A DNA stretch of 64,000 nt from Serratia plymuthica (lineage in GTDB: Bacteria; Pseudomonadota; Gammaproteobacteria; Enterobacterales; Enterobacteriaceae): NCBI RefSeq assembly GCF_018336935.1, contig NZ_CP068771.1, positions 5,208,001 to 5,272,000 on the forward strand. Direction: 5' to 3'. A program made the translations under genes and the position numbers. A model generated the notes under the pieces. The model saw only the letters and a list, made by a program, of their open reading frames with translations, was not told the DNA's origin and did no database searches. Shown here piece after piece: positions 47,799 to 56,402 of this stretch (its first letter is position 1; every line of letters starts with the position of its first letter).

Positions 47799-47898
47799 AA
47801 TCGCATCTCTCACTTGGCGTAGGGAATAGGCCCCTATTGTAACGGCGGGATGCACGATGCCAAGCGGTCGTTACCGTTAATCGCCCAAATGCGAAGGA

Positions 47899-48087
47899 TT
47901 ACGCATTGCGGTAGTAGTTCAGGCGCTGATGAAAGTAGGGGCGTAAGTGGTCGGGTACCTGATCTTCGGCGTTGATTGCGTTGGAAGCAATGCCATAACG
48001 CTCATTATAAATGACGCTAAGTGCGAGTAAATCGACTTCAATTTTTTCGCGTTCTGCCTGCGGTAAGCTATCCAGCTTTCGACCCAT
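47899..48087 (-). CDS. holE: DNA polymerase III theta subunit-like protein (HolE family)
   Basis: A 62-residue protein aligned with E. coli HolE over residues 6-60: a KxDxLxxxERDK-type opening, KIEVDLLALSVIYNERYGI, then PDHLRPYFHQRLNYYR. In E. coli theta stabilises the proofreading subunit epsilon. It lacks the C-terminal tail of HolE (76 residues in E. coli), which is shorter here. The ATG at 48085-48087 follows GGGAGAAG. It lies just upstream of sbcB on the same strand, not next to exoX as in E. coli, so it may be a second copy. Confidence 0.75.
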   Translation of the reverse strand: MGRKLDSLPQAEREKIEVDLLALSVIYNERYGIASNAINAEDQVPDHLRPYFHQRLNYYRNA

Positions 48088-48163
48088 ATTCTTCTCCCTG
48101 TGAACCAAAGGGCATCATAGGATCGTTAGCTACTCTTGTCCCTACCCCATTCAGGGGGGAGGC

Positions 48164-48373
48164 TTACAAGGCCTGCGATCGTGCCTGAAGGCCGTGGGCA
48201 GACGTCGCAGTGGCATGATAGCTATGCGAGGTTTGCGCCGAGAGCCCCTCCAGACTTTGCTGGTGGGTACGTTCGAGGACTTCATTGACTGAAAAAACAC
48301 TGCCGATCACCACCAGCCAGAAAACGCTGCACAGGATCAGAATGCTCAACCAGGCTTTTTGGTTATAGCTCAT
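48164..48373 (-). CDS. Small single-pass membrane protein of unknown function
   Basis: A 69-residue protein with one helix (about residues 8-30, WLSILILCSVFWLVVIGSV) after a short basic start, then a hydrophilic tail rich in Ser, His, Gln and Ala (residues 31-69). A clear ribosome site (TCAGGAG) precedes the ATG, which is why I accept it as a gene. No family is recognised. The tail contains no cysteine or obvious motif. Its orientation is shared with holE and sbcB, but the gaps (75 bases to holE) suggest it may be separate. Confidence 0.55.
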   Translation of the reverse strand: MSYNQKAWLSILILCSVFWLVVIGSVFSVNEVLERTHQQSLEGLSAQTSHSYHATATSAHGLQARSQAL

Positions 48374-48630
48374 AGAAACTCCTGATGATAAAAGAGAATG
48401 ACATTGACAGGTAAATTAAATCAGAGCTTGTATCAATGGTCGATAAACGACGGTGTTTAATACGCCCATTTCTTATTGAATGTGTTACAAAATACCGCAA
48501 CGGTGTTTCAGGATATTCCTTAAGATAATATTAAGACAAGATAAATAAGTACCACTGAGTTCCATTTAATATTTGTTTAATTATCCCCGCATACAATCAG
48601 CAACATTCAATGCCAATGTGGGTACATATT
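48374..48630. other. AT-rich divergent promoter region
   Basis: About 255 very AT-rich bases between the small membrane protein and the SDR gene. It must hold both promoters. No other element was recognised. Confidence 0.5.
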
Positions 48631-49740
48631 ATGAAAACTCTACTGTTGACTGGGGCTACCGGCTTTCTTGGCGGTGCGGTTCTTGAAAAATTACTGAATG
48701 AAAATCAGTCTGTTAATTATCTTTTTCTCGTGCGCGCCGAAAATGCGCAGCAGGGACTGGACCGTATTCGGACGAATATGGAAAAGTTCAATATTGATGC
48801 CGATTTATTTTCTAAAATTACGATAGAAAATATATTGTTGGGCGATTTAAGTGAGCCTGAAGGTTTTTTATCGGACACTCGCATTAATAAAGTAACGCAC
48901 GTTATCAATTGTGCCGCGGTAGCCTCGTTTGGCAATAACCCTCTTATCTGGAAAGTTAACGTTGAAGGAACGTTGGCTTTTGCCGAGAGAATGGCGCAAG
49001 TGGAGGGATTAAAACGTTTTCTGCATGTGGGCACCGCGATGTCTTGTGCGCCGGAGCCGGGTTCACTGGTGGCGGAAAGCGCGGAGTTTGAAGAAACCGC
49101 CGAACATCTGGTGGAATATACTCGCTCCAAATCCACCATCGAACAGTTGATGCGTCAACGTTGCCCGCAACTGCCGCTGGTGATCGCCCGTCCTTCCATC
49201 GTGGTGGGGCATACCCGTCTTGGCTGCCAACCTTCCAGCAGTATTTTTTGGGTGTTCAGCATGGCGCTGATGTTGCGCCAATTTATGTGTTCGTTGCAGG
49301 ACAATATCGATGTGATCCCGGTGGATTACTGTGCCGATGCAATGGTGATGCTGCTGAACAGAGAAACGCTGGATAATGACGTTTATCACATCTCTGCCGG
49401 TGAAGAATGCAGCGTCAGTTTTGCGGATATCGATCGCGCCATGGCCGTTGCGCTGGAGAAAGCGCCGGTCGGCGATGCCTATGCCCAGGTCAATTACGAC
49501 GTTCTGGTGAAGATGCGCAGGCAGCTGAAAGATATTTTCGGGCCATGCAACGAGCGGTTAATGTTGAAGGCGATGCGCCTGTACGGATCGTTTGCCATGC
49601 TCAACGTTCGTTTCAGCAACGACAAAATCCTCAAGTTGGGTATGCCTAAACCGCCGCGTTTTACCGATTACATCGGCAACTGCGTACAGTCGACCCGGGG
49701 TTTGTCCATTCAGCAGCAAATGGTGGTGGATTTCAAATAA
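48631..49740 (+). CDS. Extended SDR / thioester-reductase-like oxidoreductase
   Basis: A 369-residue NAD(P)-binding protein of the NAD_binding_4 (male-sterility, fatty acyl-CoA or thioester reductase) type. The Rossmann motif TGATGFLGG is at residues 7-15; the catalytic motif YTRSK gives Tyr163 and Lys167; a serine or threonine near GTAMS (134-138) completes the triad. Such domains reduce acyl thioesters or modify sugars. No carrier protein or synthetase is nearby, so substrate and partner are unknown. The ATG at 48631 starts MKTLLLTGATG; an earlier ATG at 48610 is possible. The first third is AT-rich, unlike the rest. Confidence 0.75.
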   Translation: MKTLLLTGATGFLGGAVLEKLLNENQSVNYLFLVRAENAQQGLDRIRTNMEKFNIDADLFSKITIENILLGDLSEPEGFLSDTRINKVTHVINCAAVASFGNNPLIWKVNVEGTLAFAERMAQVEGLKRFLHVGTAMSCAPEPGSLVAESAEFEETAEHLVEYTRSKSTIEQLMRQRCPQLPLVIARPSIVVGHTRLGCQPSSSIFWVFSMALMLRQFMCSLQDNIDVIPVDYCADAMVMLLNRETLDNDVYHISAGEECSVSFADIDRAMAVALEKAPVGDAYAQVNYDVLVKMRRQLKDIFGPCNERLMLKAMRLYGSFAMLNVRFSNDKILKLGMPKPPRFTDYIGNCVQSTRGLSIQQQMVVDFK

Positions 49741-49787
49741 TGCCAGGGCGAGCTGCTCGCCTGGCTACCCGGCGAAATCCATTGCGC

Positions 49788-50534
49788 TTACCAGGATGAA
49801 GACGACCAGAAAACGCGGCCCAGCACCACCAGTTGGTCTTTGCGCTGCGCATAACTCAGATGCTCATCCTGGAATTCTTCCCGGTTCAGGGAACGAATGG
49901 TCACGCCGCCGTCAGGCTGCTCGATCAACACCTTCACCCGCAGCAGATTGCCGTGGCGGATAGCGTAGGTTTTACCTTCGCGGATGCGGGTGTCATCCGT
50001 GTTGATGCCCACCACGTCGCCGTCCTGCAGGCGTGGCTCCATGCTGGAGCCGGAAATGCGGATGATCCGCGCGGCATTCACCGCCACCCCCATCTTGTGC
50101 AGATAATAGCGGCGGAAGATCAGCGAGAACTCTTCACGGTCGACGATTTCATAGCAGCCGTCACCGGCTGAGAAATCGATATCCAGCAGGGGAATTTCCA
50201 CAAACTCTTCCTTGTCTTGTTCGGTATCTTCCCACACCACCGGCTTCAGACGGGCAGGTTGAAAATCCGACTCTGCCGCCACGTTATCGAAAGGACGCAC
50301 CAGCTGTTTTTCATGGAAAACGTCGAACCAGCCCTTGGGCAGGTTCAGTTTGGCTTCGATCCGCCTGGCGAGGTTGTCGCCCAGGTTGCGGGAGGATTTT
50401 TCACCGGTGATTTGGCTGAGCGTTGGCGCGGAGGATTCAACCAGTATCGCAAACTCATTCTGGTTAACGCCCTGCCGCGCGTAGCGGGCCATCAGGTCGC
50501 GCAAATTATTGCGTCTTATTTCTTTGGTTTCCAT
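49788..50534 (-). CDS. XRE-type repressor with S24 autocleavage domain
   Basis: A 248-residue repressor. The N-terminal helix-turn-helix (residues 1-65; VNQNEFAILVESSAPTLSQI) is joined to a LexA/CI-type S24 peptidase. The serine is Ser164 in SGSSMEPRLQDGD and the lysine is Lys201 in LLRVKVL. SAGDG at 122-126 provides an Ala123-Gly124 bond at a position suited to self-cleavage. All three features are intact, so the protein is probably inactivated by RecA filaments in the SOS response. It resembles phage CI-like repressors, but no phage genes follow. The upstream region contains two palindromic operators. Confidence 0.85.
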   Translation of the reverse strand: METKEIRRNNLRDLMARYARQGVNQNEFAILVESSAPTLSQITGEKSSRNLGDNLARRIEAKLNLPKGWFDVFHEKQLVRPFDNVAAESDFQPARLKPVVWEDTEQDKEEFVEIPLLDIDFSAGDGCYEIVDREEFSLIFRRYYLHKMGVAVNAARIIRISGSSMEPRLQDGDVVGINTDDTRIREGKTYAIRHGNLLRVKVLIEQPDGGVTIRSLNREEFQDEHLSYAQRKDQLVVLGRVFWSSSSW

Positions 50535-50552
50535 CGTCGGATGATCGCATTC

Positions 50553-50585
50553 TTTAGCAAAAAGGTAAATATCGTTTTTGCTAAA
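50553..50585. promoter_or_regulatory. Candidate operator 1 of the S24 repressor
   Basis: Two opposed half-sites, TTTAGCAAAAA (50553-50563) and TTTTTGCTAAA (50575-50585), 11 bases apart, make a perfect dyad with half-site TTTAGC. It is 19 bases upstream of the repressor start, typical for autorepression. Confidence 0.65.
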
Positions 50586-50601
50586 AACAACTTGCGTTTA
50601 A

Positions 50602-50618
50602 TTTAGCAATTAGCTAAA
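50602..50618. promoter_or_regulatory. Candidate operator 2 of the S24 repressor
   Basis: TTTAGCAATTAGCTAAA is a perfect palindrome with the same TTTAGC half-site as operator 1, but a 5-base spacer. It lies between the repressor and the divergent amidase gene, so it may control both. Confidence 0.65.
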
Positions 50619-50758
50619 CATAAAGAAGTGGACGGCGTTCACGCAGACAGTGTAGGGGGGCTGTTGCATGCAGCGCCCGCATGAGTTGGGCGAACATGTT
50701 CGTCCTCTACATGACGATAATTTGATCATGAAGACCAACAGAGAAGAAGGAATCTACG

Positions 50759-51526
50759 ATGTTCAGTATTGATTACAATAGCTACCGTTCGGTGGCCGGT
50801 TTTGGCCACCGGGTACGTTTTCTGGTGTTGCATTACACGGCGCAGAACTTTGCCGATTCGGTGCAATCGCTGACCGGTAACTCGGTCAGCGCCCATTACC
50901 TGGTACCGGATCCAGAAGATCACACCTATCAGGCGGCCGGCTTTAGCGGCGTGCACATTTTCAATCTGGTAGATGAAGATGAACGGGCCTGGCATGCCGG
51001 AGCCAGCAAATGGGGCAACCGCAATAATCTCAACGATACGGCGATTGGCATTGAGATCGTGAATCTGGCGAGCGGCGATGGCGAAGACATTACCTTCCCG
51101 CCGTTTAATCCGCAGCAGATCGCGGCGGTAACGCAGCTGGCGCAAAATATTCTGCAGCGCTATCCGGATATCACGCCGATCAACGTGGTGGCGCATTCGG
51201 ACATAGCGCCGGGCCGCAAGAGCGATCCTGGCCCGCAATTCCCGTGGCATCAGCTGTATAATGCCGGCGTTGGCGCCTGGTATGACGAAGCGGTTAAACG
51301 GCGCCACCAACATGAGTATCACTGCCAGGGCGTTCCCGCGCAGCGAGAACTGCTGGCGCTGTTCGCCAAATACGGTTACGACACCTCGGCTGCGACCGAT
51401 GCCGAAGGCTATCGCCAACTGGTGCGCGCCTTCCAACTGCATTTTCGCCCGCAGCAGTATGGCGGCGTAATGGATGTGGAAACCGCCGCCATTCTGCGTG
51501 CGCTGGTGGATAAATATGCCGCTTAA
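50759..51526 (+). CDS. N-acetylmuramoyl-L-alanine amidase, AmiD-like
   Basis: A 255-residue amidase_2 protein. Zinc ligands match AmpD/AmiD: His25 (LVLHYTAQ), His146 (VVAHSDIAPGRK) and Asp156 (SDPGPQFPW). Residues 190-255 form a peptidoglycan-binding-like domain (AFQLHFRPQQYGG). E. coli AmiD is an outer-membrane lipoprotein with the same domains, but this protein has no signal peptide or lipobox and starts MFSIDYNSYRS directly. It may be cytosolic, as AmpD is, or be released by lysis or another route. The ribosome site is AGAAGGA. It is divergent from the S24 repressor. Confidence 0.88.
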   Translation: MFSIDYNSYRSVAGFGHRVRFLVLHYTAQNFADSVQSLTGNSVSAHYLVPDPEDHTYQAAGFSGVHIFNLVDEDERAWHAGASKWGNRNNLNDTAIGIEIVNLASGDGEDITFPPFNPQQIAAVTQLAQNILQRYPDITPINVVAHSDIAPGRKSDPGPQFPWHQLYNAGVGAWYDEAVKRRHQHEYHCQGVPAQRELLALFAKYGYDTSAATDAEGYRQLVRAFQLHFRPQQYGGVMDVETAAILRALVDKYAA

Positions 51527-51625
51527 GGTTCGCCTGCGGGTGGGGGACGCCTCATCCGCCTTTTCTCCACCCGCTTTCCTCCGCTAAACTGAGCTTCTTC
51601 CTCGTCATCGGTAACGGGATGCATT

Positions 51626-52693
51626 GTGCGCCTCGACAGAAAAATATCGCCTTTTGAACGGCTGACCTACCGGCATTACCGCGTCGTCCATGGTTTGCGC
51701 ATTGGGCTGGCGTTTGTCCTGACCTTCCTGCTGATCCGCCTGCTCGAGGTGCCGGAAGGCACCTGGCCGCTCATCACCCTGGTGGTGGTGATGGGGCCGA
51801 TTTCGTTTTGGGGCAACGTGTTGCAGCGGGCGCTGCAGCGCATCGCAGGCACGGTATTTGGCGCCGTCTCCGGCCTGATTGCCCTGTATTTCGAACTCTA
51901 CTCGCTGCCGCTGATGCTGGCGTGGTGTGGGGTAGTGATGTTTTTTTGCGGGTATTTGACGCTCGGCAAGCGGCCCTATATGGCCTTGCTGGTGGGCATC
52001 ACGTTGGCGGTCGTCTGTGGCGCGGGCGCCGGCGATATGCATACCGCGCTGTGGCGCAGCGGCGACGTGATTTTTGGTTCGCTGCTGGCGCTGTTGTTCA
52101 GCAGCATTTACCCGCAGCGCGCTTATATCCTGTGGCGCATGCAGTTGGCCGACTGCTTGCAGAGCGCAGGCAAAATCTACGGCGCTTATCTCTCGCCGAA
52201 CATGATTGAACGGCCACGGTTGGAGCCGCAGTTGAAAGATCTGCTGAGCCAGGTGGTCAGGTTACGTGGCCTGATCGTCCCCAGCAGCAAAGAAACCCGC
52301 ATTCCCACAACGGTATTTGAAGCGGTGCAAACGCTGAGCCGCAATCTGGTATGTACGCTTGAGTTGCTGGCGGACGCTTACTGGGCCTCGCGAGAAACCC
52401 ATTTTATTATGCTGAATGCCAAAACGCTGCGCAGCGCGCAATTGTTGACGCTGCGTTCGCTCGAGTCGCTGGCGGAAATGATGCACAACGGGCCGCAGGA
52501 GCATCAGCAGACGGCGGCGGGGCAATTAAGCGAAATTGCCGCTGAGCTGAAAACCCTGATGCAGGAGATCAGCATCGGCCAGCACGGTGAAGCGCCTATC
52601 TACGGCTATGTATGGCTGAGCATGGAACTGACGCAGCAGTTGGAAGAACTGGGCGATTTGCTCAAGGTGTGTACTGTCGCCGGGCATGAATAG
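51626..52693 (+). CDS. yeeA: FUSC-family inner membrane protein YeeA
   Basis: A 355-residue membrane protein (E. coli YeeA has 352) with five to six hydrophobic segments in the first 170 residues (VHGLRIGLAFVLTFLLIRLL, WPLITLVVVMGPISFWGNV) and a soluble helical C-terminal half. The conserved SKETRIPTTVFEAVQTLSRNL and the ending region APIYGYVWLSMEL match E. coli YeeA. FUSC proteins are putative aromatic or fatty acid exporters; the function of YeeA itself is not established. The start is GTG at 51626. Confidence 0.88.
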   Translation: MRLDRKISPFERLTYRHYRVVHGLRIGLAFVLTFLLIRLLEVPEGTWPLITLVVVMGPISFWGNVLQRALQRIAGTVFGAVSGLIALYFELYSLPLMLAWCGVVMFFCGYLTLGKRPYMALLVGITLAVVCGAGAGDMHTALWRSGDVIFGSLLALLFSSIYPQRAYILWRMQLADCLQSAGKIYGAYLSPNMIERPRLEPQLKDLLSQVVRLRGLIVPSSKETRIPTTVFEAVQTLSRNLVCTLELLADAYWASRETHFIMLNAKTLRSAQLLTLRSLESLAEMMHNGPQEHQQTAAGQLSEIAAELKTLMQEISIGQHGEAPIYGYVWLSMELTQQLEELGDLLKVCTVAGHE

Positions 52694-52839
52694 GGTGCCA
52701 GATCATGAAGCGGGCGCTTCGGGTTTTTGTCAGGCCGCTAAAGTGGGTAAGATAAGGCAATGAGAGTTGTGCCGGACCGCCACAAACCTGTATCTTGGTG
52801 TCATTGTGGCCGTAAGCAAATGAATCTGTGTATTACTAA

Positions 52840-53172
<333 letters not shown>

Positions 53173-53183
53173 CAGGTTTTATC

Positions 53184-53209
53184 GGGCCAGGCATTCGCCT
53201 GGCCCTTTT
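53184..53209 (+). terminator. Terminator of tmaR
   Basis: GGGCCAGGC-ATTC-GCCTGGCCC is a perfect 9-bp stem, followed by TTTT, 11 bases after the tmaR stop. Confidence 0.92.
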
Positions 53210-53262
53210 CGTTTCCCCGTCAGTCGCTGTTATTGCTCCGAACCCAGCGCCATTTTTGCGCG

Positions 53263-54051
53263 TTATTGGCCCGCTCCGTAGACGTCAAAATCAAAATATT
53301 TATCATTCACTTTCTTGTAAGTGCCGTTGGCAATGATGGTTTGCAGTGCCGAATTGAACGCCTCGCGCAGTGCGGTATCCTCTTTGCGCAGCCCAATGCC
53401 GTCGCCGATGCCGAAATACTTGCTGTCATTGAGTTCGGCACCGACAAACGCAAAGTCTTTTCCCGCCGGAGTATGGAAGAACTCGCCGGCGCTGACGCTG
53501 GCCAGCAGCGAGGCATCCAGACGGCCGTTGATCAAATCTTCATTGGCCTCCTGCTGGCTCTGATAGGACACCACGTTGACGCTGGCCGGGCGCCACAGGG
53601 CGGTGGCGTAAGCCTCCTGGCTGGAACCCTGCTGCACGCCAACCGACTTGCCTTTCAGCGCAGCCGCGGTGGGTTGCAGAACGCTGCCTTTACGGGCCAC
53701 CAGGCGGGCCGGGGCGTTGGAAACCTTGTTTGAAAACGCAATCTGCGTCTGGCGTTGCGGCGTGATGGTCATCGACGAGGCGATGGCATCGAACTTTTTC
53801 GCCAGCAACCCCGGGATCATCCCGTCCCAACTGCTTTCGACCCAGACGCATTTGGCCTGCATTTGATCGCACATCGCCTGCGCGATATCGACGCCGAAAC
53901 CGGTCAGCGTACCCTGCGGGGTTTTATATTCCAGCGGCGGGTAGGTCGGATCTACGCCCAACTTAATCACTTTCCCGCTAAACTCCCCGCCAAAGGCCGC
54001 GAAACTTAACGCCAGTGGCAGCACTAAAACCAGACTCATGGTTGTCTTCAT
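53263..54051 (-). CDS. Amino-acid-type ABC substrate-binding protein
   Basis: A 262-residue periplasmic binding protein of family 3. The signal peptide ends near residue 22. The binding motif GVDPTYPPLEYKTPQGTLTGFGVD is typical of polar amino acid binding proteins, and WDGMIPGLLAKKFDAIASSMTIT follows. The ATG at 54049-54051 gives MKTTMSLVLVLPLALS. The specificity is unknown. It lies 38 bases downstream of an amidohydrolase gene on the same strand but no permease or ATPase gene is adjacent, so transporter partners must be elsewhere. Confidence 0.85.
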   Translation of the reverse strand: MKTTMSLVLVLPLALSFAAFGGEFSGKVIKLGVDPTYPPLEYKTPQGTLTGFGVDIAQAMCDQMQAKCVWVESSWDGMIPGLLAKKFDAIASSMTITPQRQTQIAFSNKVSNAPARLVARKGSVLQPTAAALKGKSVGVQQGSSQEAYATALWRPASVNVVSYQSQQEANEDLINGRLDASLLASVSAGEFFHTPAGKDFAFVGAELNDSKYFGIGDGIGLRKEDTALREAFNSALQTIIANGTYKKVNDKYFDFDVYGAGQ

Positions 54052-54089
54052 TTCATTTTCCTCAGCGTTGTGGCGATCAAGACGGGGCA

Positions 54090-55259
54090 TTAAGCCAAAA
54101 AGCGCTCAACCAGCTTGACCCAGTAAGTGGCGCCGATGGGCAGGCACTCATCGTTAAAATCGTAACCGGCGTTATGCAGCGCATTTCCGGGCGTACTTTC
54201 CCCGTTGCCGATGGAGATATAGCTGCCGGGGCACTTTTCCAGCATGAAGGCAAAATCCTCGCTGGCGGTAAACGGCCGCAGTGAGGGGATCAGCTGCGGC
54301 TCACCCGCCCAATCCAGCGCCACGCTGCGCGCCAGTTCGGTTTCCGCTACATGATTCACCAACACCGGATAGCCGTGCTGGTAGTCGATTTCGGCTGTGG
54401 CGCCAAAGCTGGCGGCCTGCGCCGTGACCAGCGCGGTAATGCGGTTTTCCAACCTTTGGCGCACTCCGGCATCCAGCGCGCGCACGCTAAGCGTCATTTG
54501 GGCGCTGGCGGGGATCACGTTGGCGGCCTTGCCGGCGTGGATCGCGCCAACCGTGACGATCGCCGTCTCCTGCGGGTCGATATTGCGCGAGACGATGGTT
54601 TGCAGGCTCATCACTATGGCGGCACACACCACCACCGGATCGACCGTGTGTTGCGGCACTGCGCCGTGGCCGCCCTGGCCGTGGAGGGTAATGGTGACCG
54701 TATCGGCAGAGCACATGAAGGGGCCGCTGGCAAAGCCCAGTTGGCCGACCGGGAAGCCAGGAACGTTATGCATGGCAAATACGGCATCGCAAGGGAAGCG
54801 CTCGAACAGCCCGTCCTCAATCATCACTCGGGCGCCGCCGCCGCCTTCTTCCGCCGGTTGGAAAATCAGGTGCAGGGTACCGGTAAACGAAGCCTGTTGT
54901 GCCAGATAGCGCGCGGCCGCCAGCAGCATGGTGGTGTGGCCGTCATGACCGCAGGCGTGCATCACGCCGCTGTGGGCGCTGGCATAGGGCAGCCCGGTGG
55001 TTTCTTCAATGGGAAGCGCGTCCATGTCGGCACGCAAGCCGAGTGATTTCCCCGAGCCGCGTTGCAAAGTGGCGACAACGCCGGTTTGTCCTATGTGGCG
55101 CGTAACCCGATAACCCCACTCGGCCAGCAGCTTCGCCACCAGGTCGCTGGTGGCGAATTCATTGAATCCCAATTCGGGGTGAGCGTGGATATGGCGGCGA
55201 ATGGCGACCATTTCGTGCTTAACAGCAGCTATTTCAGGTAAAACAAGCGGGTTTTGCAT
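54090..55259 (-). CDS. M20-family amidohydrolase (hippurate/N-acyl amino acid type)
   Basis: A 389-residue zinc amidohydrolase. The metal-binding set of the family is visible: RADMDALPIEE, the HACGHDGHTTMLL block, EEGGGGARVMIEDGLFE, HNVPGFPVGQLG and, late, AEDFAFM-type TASEDFAFMLE. The family hydrolyses N-acyl amino acids, hippurate or p-aminobenzoyl-glutamate; substrate cannot be fixed. The ATG at 55257-55259 follows GGAG. It is first in a two-gene unit with the binding protein and divergent from a LysR gene, resembling hydrolase-transport modules such as abg. Confidence 0.88.
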   Translation of the reverse strand: MQNPLVLPEIAAVKHEMVAIRRHIHAHPELGFNEFATSDLVAKLLAEWGYRVTRHIGQTGVVATLQRGSGKSLGLRADMDALPIEETTGLPYASAHSGVMHACGHDGHTTMLLAAARYLAQQASFTGTLHLIFQPAEEGGGGARVMIEDGLFERFPCDAVFAMHNVPGFPVGQLGFASGPFMCSADTVTITLHGQGGHGAVPQHTVDPVVVCAAIVMSLQTIVSRNIDPQETAIVTVGAIHAGKAANVIPASAQMTLSVRALDAGVRQRLENRITALVTAQAASFGATAEIDYQHGYPVLVNHVAETELARSVALDWAGEPQLIPSLRPFTASEDFAFMLEKCPGSYISIGNGESTPGNALHNAGYDFNDECLPIGATYWVKLVERFLA

Positions 55260-55398
55260 CGCCGTCTCCAGAGTGAATTTCCGCTTTTCGGCGGGGCGAC
55301 AGCCGGAAAGCAGGGTGTCTTCGAGACTAGCAAACAACCTTTTTGCCGGGGAGCCGCCGTTCGGTTATGCTGACAATCTTTGGTTGTCAGGGGGCGGG

Positions 55399-56352
55399 AT
55401 GAAACTGCATCAGCTACAAGCCTTGGTCGCCAGCGCCGACAGCGGCAGCATTCGCGGTGCCGCACGGCAACTGGGGCTTTCACAGGCCGCGGTCACGCGG
55501 GCCTTGCGCGAACTGGAACAGGAGCAGGAACTGCCGTTGCTGATCCGCACGCCGGCGGGGTTAGGCTTTACCCCTTACGGCAAAACGCTGTTGGCTCACG
55601 CCCGGTTGGTGCTTAACCAGCTTGAACAGGCAAACATGGAGATGGCGGGCCTGCGTGGGCTGGCGGAAGATCAGGTAAAAGCGGCGATAACGCCCTGGCT
55701 GATGCTGACGGTGCTGCCGCCGGCGGTAGTGGCCTTTCGCAAAAAAATGCCCAAGGTCAAGCTGGAGCTGTTTGAAAGCCTGATGGCCAACGCGCAATCG
55801 CAACTGCGGGAGGGCACGATGGATTTCGCCATCACGCCGTTGCCGGCCTCAATGGCGCCGCAGGAGTTTCATTGCGAACCGCTGCTGGACTACGAAACGG
55901 CGGTGATGGTGCGGCACGGGCACCCGTTGAGTAAAAGCACCTCGATCCACCAACTGCTGGAACAGGACTGGGTGCTGAATTACACGCCGGAAAACTATGA
56001 CGATTTGGTCCGCCAACTGTTCAGTCGTCATGGCGTCCACCTTGATCCCCATCGTATTATTCACGCCCATTCCCTTGGCATGCTGCAGGCGATGGTGGAG
56101 TCGGCGGACATGTGTACCTGGTGCCCGGCGCTACTGGCCGGGTTGCCGCAGCTTGCCGGGCGCCTGACGCCACTGGCATTGCAGGAAAGCTGCGATCCGG
56201 TGCGGTTGAATATCGTCACCCGGCGCAACAGCATCCTGAGCGCGGCAGCTCACGCCCTGATTGACTCTCTGGTACGCCAATTGCGTCTGCAAACCCGTTC
56301 GGCACGACAGGAAGACCGCCGGATTTTCGAACGGGTGCGGCTCCTGATTTAG
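55399..56352 (+). CDS. LysR-type regulator
   Basis: A 317-residue LysR-family regulator. The helix-turn-helix is at MKLHQLQALVASADSGSI to ALRELEQ, residues 1-40, and an effector-binding domain fills the remainder. The ATG at 55399-55401 follows GGGGGCGG. It is divergent from the M20 amidohydrolase gene (139-base gap) and probably regulates it. The helix-turn-helix resembles that of AbgR/TdcA-like proteins, but no specific orthologue is recognised. Confidence 0.85.
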   Translation: MKLHQLQALVASADSGSIRGAARQLGLSQAAVTRALRELEQEQELPLLIRTPAGLGFTPYGKTLLAHARLVLNQLEQANMEMAGLRGLAEDQVKAAITPWLMLTVLPPAVVAFRKKMPKVKLELFESLMANAQSQLREGTMDFAITPLPASMAPQEFHCEPLLDYETAVMVRHGHPLSKSTSIHQLLEQDWVLNYTPENYDDLVRQLFSRHGVHLDPHRIIHAHSLGMLQAMVESADMCTWCPALLAGLPQLAGRLTPLALQESCDPVRLNIVTRRNSILSAAAHALIDSLVRQLRLQTRSARQEDRRIFERVRLLI

Positions 56353-56402
56353 GTTTACCCACTTGTCCGGATTTTACTTTTATGATGAGAAACAACGCGG
56401 TG

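Noticed and set aside
49788..51526. Complete prophage around the S24 repressor
   Set aside because: No integrase, structural, terminase or lysis cassette was found on either side; host genes resume at yeeA.
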